64,000 nt of DNA, taken from assembly GCA_963836085.1 (NCBI GenBank), contig CAWIHT010000015.1, forward strand, positions 62,001 through 126,000, read 5' to 3'. Positions within the stretch are counted from its first letter, which is position 1. Each line of letters begins with the position of its first letter. Shown here piece by piece: positions 9,011-17,427 of the stretch. A model generated the notes under the pieces. That model worked only from the letters and a program-made list of their open reading frames with translations. It was not told the DNA's origin and ran no database searches. The DNA is from JAHEEL01 sp963836085. GTDB lineage: Bacteria; Actinomycetota; Acidimicrobiia; Spongiisociales; UBA5794. The position numbers were made by a program, and so were the translations under genes.

Positions 9011-10356
9011 CGGGATGCGAAGGCTTCGGGAGCGAACAACTCCGGCGGGAGCTTGATCCCGAAGTTGTCGAGGTGTTCGCTGAACGCCGGACGGATCCCG
9101 GTCGCCTTCAGGCGGCCGAGATACTTCCCGTTCTCGTCGACACCCATGCCGTAGTCGAACAGCATGATGTCCTGCAAGGTGATGATGTCGCCCTCCATAC
9201 CCACGACCTCGGTGACATGGGTCACGCGGCGAGTTCCATCGCGAAGACGGTGGACGTGGACGACGAGGTCGATGGCCGAGGCCACCTGCTCACGAATCGC
9301 CCGGATCGGGAGATCCATACCCGCCATCAGGACCATCGTCTCGATACGGGCGAGCGTGTCTCGCGGAGAGTTCGAGTGAACGGTGGTCAGCGAACCGTCG
9401 TGACCGGTGTTCATTGCCTGGAGCATGTCCAGCGACTCGCCACCACGAACCTCACCGACGATGATGCGATCGGGCCGCATACGCAGGGTGTTCTTCACGA
9501 GGTCGCGGATCTTGACTTCACCCTTGCCCTCGATGTTCGACGGGCGGGACTCCATCGTCAACACGTGAACCTGGCTCAGCTGAAGCTCAGCCGCATCCTC
9601 AACCGTGATGATGCGTTCGTCGTCTGGGATGAAGTTCGAAAGCACGTTCAGGAACGTGGTCTTTCCTGAGCCGGTCGCACCGCTCACGATGACGTTCAGG
9701 CGACCGCGGACACAGCGACGGAGCAGGCCTGCTACCTGGTCGTTGAGCGTGTCGTTGGCAATCAGGTCATCGATGGTGAACGGATCGACGGCGAACTTTC
9801 GGATGGTGAGGAACGGGCCCCCGATTGCCAGAGGATGAATCACCGCGTTGACACGGGATCCGTCCGGGAGGCGGGCATCCACCATCGGATTCGACTCGTC
9901 GATCCGCCTACCGACCTGGCCCACAATCTTCTCGATGATCCGCTCGAGGTGGGTGGCGTCGACGAACCGCGTGTCGGTGCGGGTAAGCCGGCCGTGTTGC
10001 TCGACCCATACGGAGTGCGGGCCGTTCACCATGACCTCGGTGACTTCCGGATCGGCGAGGAACGGATCGATGGGTCCGTACCCGAGCACGTCGTCGGCGA
10101 TCTCCTGGAGCAGACCGAGCCGGTCGGTGCGGGTCAACGCAATCGACTGTTCCTGGTCGAGTGCCCATTCGAGCATCTCCATGACCCTGAGCTTCAGCTC
10201 AGCGTCGCTCATCTGCTGGTCGTAGAGCGTGGGACCGAGGCCCTCGACGACCTTGAAGTGGAGCTTCCTGCGCAGATCCTTGCGGGTCTCCTCGCGCTGG
10301 TTGTCGGACTGCTGGTCGGCTTCCTTCGCTGCTTTCACGCGGTCAGCGAGACTCAT
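9007..10356 (-). CDS. tadA: Flp pilus assembly ATPase TadA/CpaF
   Basis: 449 residues, a secretion ATPase of the VirB11/CpaF family. A coiled N-terminal region is followed by the N-domain (YGPIDPFLADPEVTEVMVNG), Walker A (VSGATGSGKTT), the acidic box (ITVEDAAELQL), the His box (TGHDGSLTTVHSN) and Walker B (RIIVGEVRGGE). It powers assembly, and possibly retraction, of Flp pili at the cytoplasmic membrane. A strong GGGGAGGA Shine-Dalgarno precedes the ATG at 10356. Confidence 0.96.
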   Translation of the reverse strand: MSLADRVKAAKEADQQSDNQREETRKDLRRKLHFKVVEGLGPTLYDQQMSDAELKLRVMEMLEWALDQEQSIALTRTDRLGLLQEIADDVLGYGPIDPFLADPEVTEVMVNGPHSVWVEQHGRLTRTDTRFVDATHLERIIEKIVGQVGRRIDESNPMVDARLPDGSRVNAVIHPLAIGGPFLTIRKFAVDPFTIDDLIANDTLNDQVAGLLRRCVRGRLNVIVSGATGSGKTTFLNVLSNFIPDDERIITVEDAAELQLSQVHVLTMESRPSNIEGKGEVKIRDLVKNTLRMRPDRIIVGEVRGGESLDMLQAMNTGHDGSLTTVHSNSPRDTLARIETMVLMAGMDLPIRAIREQVASAIDLVVHVHRLRDGTRRVTHVTEVVGMEGDIITLQDIMLFDYGMGVDENGKYLGRLKATGIRPAFSEHLDNFGIKLPPELFAPEAFASR

Positions 10357-10398
10357 GTGCGTCCTCCCCGTTCGTCGACCGTTCGATGCTGTGCATGA

Positions 10399-11595
10399 CT
10401 ATTTGAACCATTTGCGCTGCCCATCCGATACTGCGGCGTTCGGCGTGACTTCCTCGTCGACGACGAGCATGGCGACACCGCGAAGGTCCTTCGCCACTCT
10501 CGACCGCGGGTAGAGGGAGACGGCAGGCTCACCCTCGTTGACGGCTCGCGGAACGAGCTTGTCCGACGAGATCGCGGCCTGGACTTCGAGTTCCAGCGAG
10601 CGTTCAAGCTCGCCGATGTCGAGACGCGCCTTGGAGTTGACTCGATTGAGTACCAGCTTCATGCGCTCGAACGGATACTTGATGAGCTTCAAGGTGTCGA
10701 GGGCGAGCTTCGCGTTCTTGACACTCGGCAGGTCCATATCAACCACCAGCAGCACATCATCCGACCGTTCGAGGATCGAGAGCACGGGCTCATCGAGGAA
10801 CGGGGCTGTGTCAACGATGATGTAGTCGAACATCCGTTTCAGCAGCCCGAGCACCCGCACGACGGCTTGAGTCGACACCTCGTCGGCGAGCGATGGCTCG
10901 AGTGGTGCTGCGAGTACGCGGAGTCCGGACGCGTGCGTCGAGAGAAGGCTCTCGAGTAGTTCTTCGTCCAACTCATCGAGTTCCCGCGATGCTTCGACAA
11001 TCGTGTGCACGGGATCGATCTGCATTGCGATGCAGACGTCACCGAACTGAAGATCGGCGTCCACGACGACGACACGGCCCGGATCGCCCCACATGGCCAG
11101 CTGCAGGGCGACGTTTGCCGTTGTCATCGTCTTGCCGGCGCCACCCTTCGGTGACATGACCGTGATGATCCGGCCGATCCGGGTCTTGGACTCCTTGAGG
11201 ATCTCGCGCTGTGCCTGGTCCTCAATGAGGTTGAGCATCGCTTCCATCTTCATCCGGTCGACCGGTGAGTCGACCACGTCCTTGTACCCGATCCGGAGCG
11301 CGACCCGTAGAACCGCCATGTCCAGCGTCGCTGCGACGAGGACGATGGGGAGGTCGGGATCGACCTGCAGCAACTGACCGCCGTCGATCACGCCTGATTC
11401 GGTGGCGTACGACGAGTCCAGGACTGCAAGGTCGATGTGCTCCTCGACCATCCGACGCTGTGCATCCGTCACGTTCCGGGCGGTATAGACCTTGTGTCCG
11501 TTCAAGAAGCGCGAGGCGCTATCGACGAACTTCTGGTCGCTCGAGACGAGCATGACCGTCCGGTCGGGTGCGGTGCTAGTTCCCAGTGCCACCAA
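10399..11595 (-). CDS. tadZ: Pilus localisation ATPase TadZ/CpaE (receiver-like plus MinD domain)
   Basis: 398 residues. An N-terminal degenerate receiver-like domain (about 12-130) is followed by a ParA/MinD-type ATPase with a deviant Walker A (MSPKGGAGKTMTT) and a central VDADLQFGDV motif. Family members place the Tad machine at a cell pole or site. The start is uncertain: GGAGG lies 6 nt before a TTG at 11595 and 9 nt before a GTG at 11592, both inside the 3' end of cpaB (20-bp overlap); an ATG at 11553 lacks an RBS. It is the second gene of the operon. Confidence 0.9.
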   Translation of the reverse strand: MVALGTSTAPDRTVMLVSSDQKFVDSASRFLNGHKVYTARNVTDAQRRMVEEHIDLAVLDSSYATESGVIDGGQLLQVDPDLPIVLVAATLDMAVLRVALRIGYKDVVDSPVDRMKMEAMLNLIEDQAQREILKESKTRIGRIITVMSPKGGAGKTMTTANVALQLAMWGDPGRVVVVDADLQFGDVCIAMQIDPVHTIVEASRELDELDEELLESLLSTHASGLRVLAAPLEPSLADEVSTQAVVRVLGLLKRMFDYIIVDTAPFLDEPVLSILERSDDVLLVVDMDLPSVKNAKLALDTLKLIKYPFERMKLVLNRVNSKARLDIGELERSLELEVQAAISSDKLVPRAVNEGEPAVSLYPRSRVAKDLRGVAMLVVDEEVTPNAAVSDGQRKWFK

Positions 11596-12610
11596 GAGCG
11601 GCCTCCACCTGTGCTTGGATTCGATCGATCAGCGTGAACAGGTCGTCCACGATGACGCCGGCTGAATCGAATGGGGTGTACGGAACATCAGCGGGCAGCA
11701 GCGCCATCGCGACCGTTGTGTACTGACGAGCGAACTCGATCTGCTCTGCCTGCTGCGGTGTGACTTCGAGGACGATGATCTGCGTGCCGACCGGGGTGAG
11801 CCCGGAACCGGTGCGGTTCGGCGGGGTGTCCGCGCCGACGGCGAGCACTTCGACGTCCTGGAGAATCGTCTGGGTGAAATCGAGTTCCGTGGGGAATGTT
11901 GCTGCCAACCCGGCAACCGGGTCCGCCTCGGCGGCAGTGCCGGTATCGGCGCCGTCGTCGCCCTCGGTACCGGTCGTCGGAGGCGGTGCCGCCTGCGCCG
12001 ACTGGAAGTCTTCGCCCAACACGATCTCACGCAGTGCCGGGTTCTCGAGAACCTGGAGGAAGCTGTTGATCTGGACCGACGCCGAGGCAATCAGGTTGAT
12101 GCGATCACCGGGGCGGATGAACCCACCGGCGGCGCCGACGTCATCCGGCCGGATGCCGATCGCGACCCTGCCCTGGCCAATCTCTTCGGACAAGCTGATG
12201 TCCTCGAAGACCGTCACCTCGACCCACTGGTCGCTCGTGATCACCTGACCGGCGCTGATTGGCCCGGCAGCAACTCGTCCGGCGAGCGTGCTGGTGAGAT
12301 CGCGCGGGTTCTCGGGACACCCGAACTCATTCGGATCCTCCCCCGCGTTCTCTTCCTTGGGGCCCGTGCAAAGGATCGTGGAACCCTCGAACACGATGTT
12401 CTCTCGGAGGGCGAGTGCCGACTCGATGAGGGGCTGCGCCTCTTCGCCGGTGGTCTTGCCGGCGATGAGCTCAGTTGCTCGATACACCTGTACTTCGGCA
12501 ATGTCAGCGCGAATGTCGCTCTCGACCGTAGTCAGGTATCGCCAGACGGCGAACGCGGATACGGCGGCAAGCGCTATTGCGATGACGAGAACGATTGTCC
12601 TACGTCCCAT
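11576..12610 (-). CDS. cpaB: Flp pilus assembly protein CpaB/RcpC
   Basis: 344 residues. It has an N-terminal membrane anchor (about 5-25), then an SAF/CpaB-type extracytoplasmic domain (AGKTTGEEAQPLIESAL through GPISAGQVITSDQW) and the RcpC-like region (GRVAIGIRPDDVGAAGGFIRPGDRINLIA). An acidic, Thr/Ala-rich linker lies around residues 195-230. CpaB normally works at the cell-wall side of the pilus channel. GGGGAGGG lies upstream of the ATG. It is the first gene of the -strand tad operon, starting after the rpsA terminator region. Confidence 0.9.
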   Translation of the reverse strand: MGRRTIVLVIAIALAAVSAFAVWRYLTTVESDIRADIAEVQVYRATELIAGKTTGEEAQPLIESALALRENIVFEGSTILCTGPKEENAGEDPNEFGCPENPRDLTSTLAGRVAAGPISAGQVITSDQWVEVTVFEDISLSEEIGQGRVAIGIRPDDVGAAGGFIRPGDRINLIASASVQINSFLQVLENPALREIVLGEDFQSAQAAPPPTTGTEGDDGADTGTAAEADPVAGLAATFPTELDFTQTILQDVEVLAVGADTPPNRTGSGLTPVGTQIIVLEVTPQQAEQIEFARQYTTVAMALLPADVPYTPFDSAGVIVDDLFTLIDRIQAQVEAALGGTGN

Positions 12611-12690
12611 GTCAGCTGGCCCTCCCCAACGGTGATGTCATTTCGGATTCCCGAAGGGAGACGACACCTACCGTGGAGATGCGACCTGAG

Positions 12691-12720
12691 CCTGGTCTCG
12701 GCGACAGCCTGAGACCAAGG
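12691..12720 (-). terminator. Hairpin after rpsA
   Basis: TGGTCTC and GAGACCA form a 7-bp stem around an 11-nt loop, extendable by outer CC/GG pairs with one bulge. It begins 10 bp past the rpsA stop on the minus strand and separates rpsA from the tad operon. No T-run follows. Confidence 0.55.
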
Positions 12721-12729
12721 TTGCTTGGT

Positions 12730-14349
12730 TCAGTTGCGGCCGATGCCCCGTTCTTTGAGTTCCTGAAGGATGGCCTCGAGCGAGGCATCCGCGTTGAACG
12801 AAGGCTCTGCTTCTGCTTCGTCTTCACGCTGGAACTCCCTTCTTCTGGGCTTGCTCGGTTGTCGATCGCTCCACGAAGAGCGTTCCTCCCACTCGGGGAG
12901 TGCCTGTTTGATGGACAGGCTCACTCGTCGTCTGTCGGCATCGACCTCGGTGACCTTTACCCGAACTTGCTGCCCGATCGAAAGCTCCAGCTCTGGACTC
13001 TCGACGTGATGCATCGCGATTTCCGATACGTGAACGAGTCCTTCGACTCCTTCACCCACGGAAACGAACGCACCGAAGGGGACGGTTTTGGTGACGGCAC
13101 CATCGAGAACATCGCCGGCATCGCTGCCCTCGATGAACTGCTCCCATGGATCCTGCGTCGTCTGACGGATCGAGAGCGAGATGCGCTCACGGTCGTAGTC
13201 AACCTCGAGGACACGCACGGTGACCTTGTCTCCCACGTTCACCACCTCACCGGGATGGTTGACGTGCTGCCACGAAAGCTCGGAGACATGGACGAGTCCG
13301 TCCATCCCTCCGAGATCAACGAACGCACCGAAATTGACCACGGAGGACACGACACCGTCGCGCACGTCCCCGGGCTTCAGATCAGCAAGGAACGCGTGGC
13401 GCTGCTCTGCCTGCTCCTCTTCGAGGTAGGCGCGGCGCGACAGCACGACGTTGTTGCGGTTCCGGTCGAGTTCGATGACCTTCGCCTCGATCGTCTCACC
13501 GATGAACGGCTGCAGATCGCGGACACGGCGGAGATCGACGAGCGAAGCCGGCAAGAATCCGCGCAGACCGATGTCGACGATAAGACCGCCCTTGACGACC
13601 TCGATCACCGGACCGGCGACGGTGCCGCCTTCATTCATGATCCGCTCGATGCGGCCCCAGGCACGCTCGTACTGTGCACGCTTCTTGGAGAGCACGAGGC
13701 GACCATTGTCGTCTTCCTTCTGGAGGACGAGCGCCTCGATCTCTTCACCGACAGTGACGATCTCGGCGGGGTTCGCGGCGTTCCGAATCGAGAGTTCTTT
13801 CGAAGGAATCACGCCTTCGGACTTGTACCCGATGTCGACGAGGACCTCGTCCTGATCGATCCGGACGACGGTGCCGCCCACGATGTCGCCCTCGTTGAAC
13901 TCGAACACGGTCTGTTCGATTGCCCGAGCGAAGTCATCCGCGGAGAGATCGTCCGGCAGGTCGGCGATCTCCTTGGGAGCAGTGATCGCCGGCCGTTCGC
14001 CGCGCGGGATCGGAGCCGGTTCGGGAGCGACTTCTTCAGTGACCTCTTCCTGAGCGAACACTTCCTCCGCAACCACTTCTTCGACAACTGCGCCGGCGGA
14101 TTCGCCGGACAGGTCGACGACGGCTTCCTCTACGACGTCTACGACGACGTCTTCGGGCGCGTCGGCACCGATGACTTCGGTTGTCTCTTCAACGACATCC
14201 ACTGCAGCGCTTTCGGCTACGGCCGCCTCGGCAACCTCGGTGATTTCCTCGACGACAGCCTCGGTTGCGTCAGCAATGGTGGGTGCGTCCTCCGGAGCGT
14301 CCGCACGCTCCTCGCCGGTGGTGGCGAGATCGTTCTCGTTCGTGGTCAT
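12730..14349 (-). CDS. rpsA: 30S ribosomal protein S1
   Basis: 539 residues from the ATG at 14349. Four S1 RNA-binding repeats lie at about 153-224, 241-307, 325-395 and 410-482; the last two carry the NFGAFVDLGG/PFGAFVSVGE signatures. Residues 1-115 are an acidic Glu/Val/Ala-rich low-complexity extension, longer than the acidic N-termini I recall in actinobacterial S1. The C-terminus (LEAILQELKERG) resembles the actinobacterial tail. S1 helps the ribosome bind mRNA leaders. An in-frame GTG 33 bp upstream was rejected as less likely. It lies next to polA, as in mycobacteria and Streptomyces, although here the pair sits between two tad gene blocks. Confidence 0.93.
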   Translation of the reverse strand: MTTNENDLATTGEERADAPEDAPTIADATEAVVEEITEVAEAAVAESAAVDVVEETTEVIGADAPEDVVVDVVEEAVVDLSGESAGAVVEEVVAEEVFAQEEVTEEVAPEPAPIPRGERPAITAPKEIADLPDDLSADDFARAIEQTVFEFNEGDIVGGTVVRIDQDEVLVDIGYKSEGVIPSKELSIRNAANPAEIVTVGEEIEALVLQKEDDNGRLVLSKKRAQYERAWGRIERIMNEGGTVAGPVIEVVKGGLIVDIGLRGFLPASLVDLRRVRDLQPFIGETIEAKVIELDRNRNNVVLSRRAYLEEEQAEQRHAFLADLKPGDVRDGVVSSVVNFGAFVDLGGMDGLVHVSELSWQHVNHPGEVVNVGDKVTVRVLEVDYDRERISLSIRQTTQDPWEQFIEGSDAGDVLDGAVTKTVPFGAFVSVGEGVEGLVHVSEIAMHHVESPELELSIGQQVRVKVTEVDADRRRVSLSIKQALPEWEERSSWSDRQPSKPRRREFQREDEAEAEPSFNADASLEAILQELKERGIGRN

Positions 14350-14423
14350 GGAAAGGGTTCGACTCCTGTGTACGTGGGTCACTTCGACGCGCGCGCGAAA
14401 GGCGCGGCCCGAAGCTGTGGGGA

Positions 14424-14453
14424 ATGCTAACGCCTATCGGCATCAAGAGGCAA
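14424..14453 (-). promoter_or_regulatory. Candidate promoter of rpsA
   Basis: On the minus strand a TTGCCT -35 (14448-14453) is followed after 18 bp by TAGCAT (14424-14429), matching the actinobacterial TAnnnT -10. Transcription would begin near 14417 and give a leader of about 70 nt with a GC-rich hairpin. Sequence match only. Confidence 0.4.
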
Positions 14454-14457
14454 GATG

Positions 14458-17052
14458 TCAGCTCTTGCAGTCGGCCAATGTCCGTCCGGAGGCGACGTCG
14501 ACGCGCAGCGGAACGCTCAGCTCCACGACGCTTTGCATCACGTCACGCAGCAGTTCGGAGACACCGATCGTGTGCTCGACGGGAACCTCGACGACCAATT
14601 CATCGTGGATCTGGAGCAGCATCTGCGCTTCGAAGTCTCCCAGCAACGGCTCAACATCGATCATGGCCTTCTTGATCACATCGGCGGCCGAGCCCTGGAT
14701 CGGGGCGTTGAGGGCCATCCGTTCTCCGGCCTGCCGATCCCGGAAGTTCGAGCTCATCAGCTCGGGCAGATACCGGCGGCGACCGAGAATGGTCGTGGTG
14801 TATCCGTCGGCCCGCGCCTCGTCGACAACACCTCGCAGAAAGTCCCGGACATCTGGGAACTGGGCAAAGTACGTGTCGATGTGTCTCTGGGCCTCATCCC
14901 TCGGAATGTCGAGGCGCTGGGCAAGGCCGTAGGCCTCCATCCCATAGAGCAGCCCGAAGTTGATCATCTTCGCTCTCCGGCGTTGGTCGGCGTCTACGTC
15001 TCCCGGATCGACCCCGTTGATGCGTGCCGCGGTTGCTGCATGGACATCAAGGTCCTGCTCGAACGCTTCGACCAGGCCGGGGTCGTTCGAGAGATGGGCC
15101 AGGATTCGAAGCTCGATCTGCGAGTAGTCGGCGACCACGAACGTATGGCCCTCGTCCGAGACGAACGCCCTGCGGATCTCGCGTCCTTCTTCAGACCGGA
15201 CGGGAATGTTCTGCAGGTTGGGCTGCTCCTGGGAGAGCCGGCCGGTGGCTGCACCCATCTGGTTGAACCGGCCACGGATCCGTCCATCCGCGTCAACGAG
15301 TCGGAGGAGAGCTTCGACGTAGGTGCCCCGGAGCTTCTCCAACTCGCGATACAAGAGCAGCGATGCCACGATCTCGTGCTCATCGCGAAGCTTCTCCAAC
15401 ACCGAGGCATCCGTCGAAGGTGCGCCCTTCGGGGTCTTCTTGATCACGGGGAGTCCGAGCCGTTCGAAGAGCACCTCGCGCAGTTGGAGCGTGGAGTTGA
15501 CGTTGAATGGTCCCCCGGCCGCGTCATGGATCAAGGCTTCCAGTTCGGCGAGCCGCTCGCGGAGGCGCTCGCCCAGGTCGACCAGGAACGTCTGATCCAC
15601 ACCGATACCTGCGACCTCCATACGGGCGAGGATTGGAATGAGCGGCAGTTCCACCTCCTCGAAGAGTCCGAGCCCACCTCGGGCTACAAGACGCTGTCTG
15701 AGGGGCTCGACGAGCCGCTCAACGGCGACGGCACGCCGCGCCGCGCCTTCGAGGTCGATGCCGCCTTCGAAGTCGAACGCACCCTGCGATGCCTTGGCCT
15801 GGTTCTCAGCGTCCTCCACGGAGAGGCCGAGTTCGCGGTACGCGAGATCGCCGAGCTCCGGTACGCGTTGCGCGGGGTTCGCGATCCACGCCGCGAGCGC
15901 GGTGTCGAACGAAACAGGTGGCGCAATGACGCCGATCTCGATCAGCGCCCGCACGAACGCCTTCACGTCGTGGCCGGCGATCGAGCGAGCCCCGGCCAGC
16001 GGGTCGAGCGATTCGATCGGGACAAAGATTGCCGGTTCGCCCGCGATGACAGCACCGGCGAGCGCTCCCTCGTCCCACACCGGCTCAATCGCAACGTCTC
16101 TCCCCCCAACGATCGAGGCCGCCCGATCAGCGTCGACAACCGTCACGACCTCGATGTCAACGTCGTCCGCGCTCGCCGTTGCCAGGCCACCGGCCTCGGC
16201 GAGACGGTCCCAGAGGCCCCGAAAGTCGAGGGCGTCAAAGACCGGACGAACTCGGTCTGCATCGATATCTGCAAGCTTGAAGTCATCGATCGCAGCATCG
16301 ATCGGCACGTCGCGGACCAATTCCATCAGCGTGCGGTTCAGGAGGATCTGCGGTGCAGCGGCCTCGAGGTTCTCGCTCAGCTTCGGCGTCTGATCCGAGG
16401 CGGCTTCAATGACGGCCTCGGCCGTCCCGTACTTCGCGATGAGCTTCGCCGCCGTCTTCTCTCCGACCCCCGGCACTCCGGGTAGATTGTCGGACGGATC
16501 ACCACGGAGCGCCGCGTAGTCGACGTACTGCGTCGGGTCCACGCCGTAGCGTTCGTTCAGCCACGCAGCATCGGCCCTCACGATGTCCGAAATGCCCCGG
16601 ACGGTATAGAGGACCGAGATGCCCTGCTCAATCAGCTGGAAGGCGTCACGGTCGCCGGTAACCACGACAACGTCCCACCCTTCGGCGCTCCCGGCGGTCG
16701 CCAGGGTCGCGATCACATCGTCTGCCTCGAATCCGGCGATCCTGATCTGCTGCACCCCCATGGCCTCGAGCACTTCGTCGATCAGTGGCAGCTGTTCGGC
16801 AAACAGGTCGGGGGTCTTCTCGCGTTGGGCCTTGTATTGGTCGTAGGCCTCGGTACGGAACGTCGGGCCCTTCACGTCCCACGCGACCGCAATCGCGTCC
16901 GGCCGCTCATCCTGGAGCAGTTTGATGAGCATCGAGGTGAACCCGAACACGGCATTGGTCACGAGGCCCGATGAGGTGGAGAGGTCGCTGGGCAGCGCGT
17001 AGAACGCGCGATACGCGAGGCTGTGGCCGTCAAGAAGTGCAAGTTTCGGCAT
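14458..17052 (-). CDS. polA: DNA polymerase I
   Basis: 864 residues. The N-terminal 5'-3' exonuclease domain (about 1-290) has LLDGHSLAYRAF and the metal-binding region FEADDVIATLA. The middle 3'-5' exonuclease-like region (about 300-465) lacks the usual D-x-E proofreading residues (VAIEPVWDEG), as in several actinobacterial and Thermus enzymes. The polymerase domain has motif A (DYSQIELRILAHLS), the O-helix region (RRRAKMINFGLLYGM) and motif C (LLQIHDELVVEVP). It fills gaps and removes RNA primers in replication and repair. It is followed by rpsA, a conserved actinobacterial pairing. Confidence 0.97.
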   Translation of the reverse strand: MPKLALLDGHSLAYRAFYALPSDLSTSSGLVTNAVFGFTSMLIKLLQDERPDAIAVAWDVKGPTFRTEAYDQYKAQREKTPDLFAEQLPLIDEVLEAMGVQQIRIAGFEADDVIATLATAGSAEGWDVVVVTGDRDAFQLIEQGISVLYTVRGISDIVRADAAWLNERYGVDPTQYVDYAALRGDPSDNLPGVPGVGEKTAAKLIAKYGTAEAVIEAASDQTPKLSENLEAAAPQILLNRTLMELVRDVPIDAAIDDFKLADIDADRVRPVFDALDFRGLWDRLAEAGGLATASADDVDIEVVTVVDADRAASIVGGRDVAIEPVWDEGALAGAVIAGEPAIFVPIESLDPLAGARSIAGHDVKAFVRALIEIGVIAPPVSFDTALAAWIANPAQRVPELGDLAYRELGLSVEDAENQAKASQGAFDFEGGIDLEGAARRAVAVERLVEPLRQRLVARGGLGLFEEVELPLIPILARMEVAGIGVDQTFLVDLGERLRERLAELEALIHDAAGGPFNVNSTLQLREVLFERLGLPVIKKTPKGAPSTDASVLEKLRDEHEIVASLLLYRELEKLRGTYVEALLRLVDADGRIRGRFNQMGAATGRLSQEQPNLQNIPVRSEEGREIRRAFVSDEGHTFVVADYSQIELRILAHLSNDPGLVEAFEQDLDVHAATAARINGVDPGDVDADQRRRAKMINFGLLYGMEAYGLAQRLDIPRDEAQRHIDTYFAQFPDVRDFLRGVVDEARADGYTTTILGRRRYLPELMSSNFRDRQAGERMALNAPIQGSAADVIKKAMIDVEPLLGDFEAQMLLQIHDELVVEVPVEHTIGVSELLRDVMQSVVELSVPLRVDVASGRTLADCKS

Positions 17053-17091
17053 CCGCCGAGCGTAGTCGTGCGACCCGAATTCCGTACTCAG

Positions 17092-17370
17092 CTACTGGTT
17101 GCCCAGCTTCGCGAGCATCTGATCGCGTCTGCGCTCGAGGCGCTGACGCGCCGATCGGAGTTCGGCGACGTGGCGCTCCATGCGGGCGACGTCTCCCGCG
17201 GTCTCCCGGGCATCTGCCGCATCGAGATAGGTGCCGCCGGCCGCGTCGCGCTGCGCGTCATCGTTCAGGTGCCCGAGCATGATCAACTCTTCGAACGCGT
17301 GATGCTCGTCGCGGCGCAGCGCTGCGATCTCGTCGTTGATTCGGAAGAGTCGTTCTTCGCGTCGTCCCAT
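17092..17370 (-). CDS. Small coiled-coil protein, unknown function
   Basis: 92 residues from the ATG at 17370, preceded by GGTGGAG. The sequence is charged and helical throughout, with two heptad-like segments (ERLFRINDEIAALRRDEHHAF and VAELRSARQRLERRRDQML). No Cys, membrane segment or catalytic motif is seen. It lies between the tadG-like gene and polA on the same strand, about 40 bp from polA. Co-transcription with polA is likely, but I do not recognise a family. Confidence 0.6.
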   Translation of the reverse strand: MGRREERLFRINDEIAALRRDEHHAFEELIMLGHLNDDAQRDAAGGTYLDAADARETAGDVARMERHVAELRSARQRLERRRDQMLAKLGNQ

Positions 17371-17427
17371 GCTCCACCACACCGCCTGCTGGGCGGCAGC
17401 GTATCTCAACTCGTGTTGCGAGTCCGG

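Noticed and set aside
14350..14382. GTG start for rpsA 33 bp upstream
   Set aside because: The 11 extra residues are not S1-like, and the ATG at 14349 fits the acidic N-terminus better.
12595..14430. 611-codon open frame on the + strand
   Set aside because: It is antisense to rpsA, whose four S1 domains are unambiguous.
14455..16485. 676-codon open frame on the + strand
   Set aside because: It is antisense to polA and lacks any recognisable motif.
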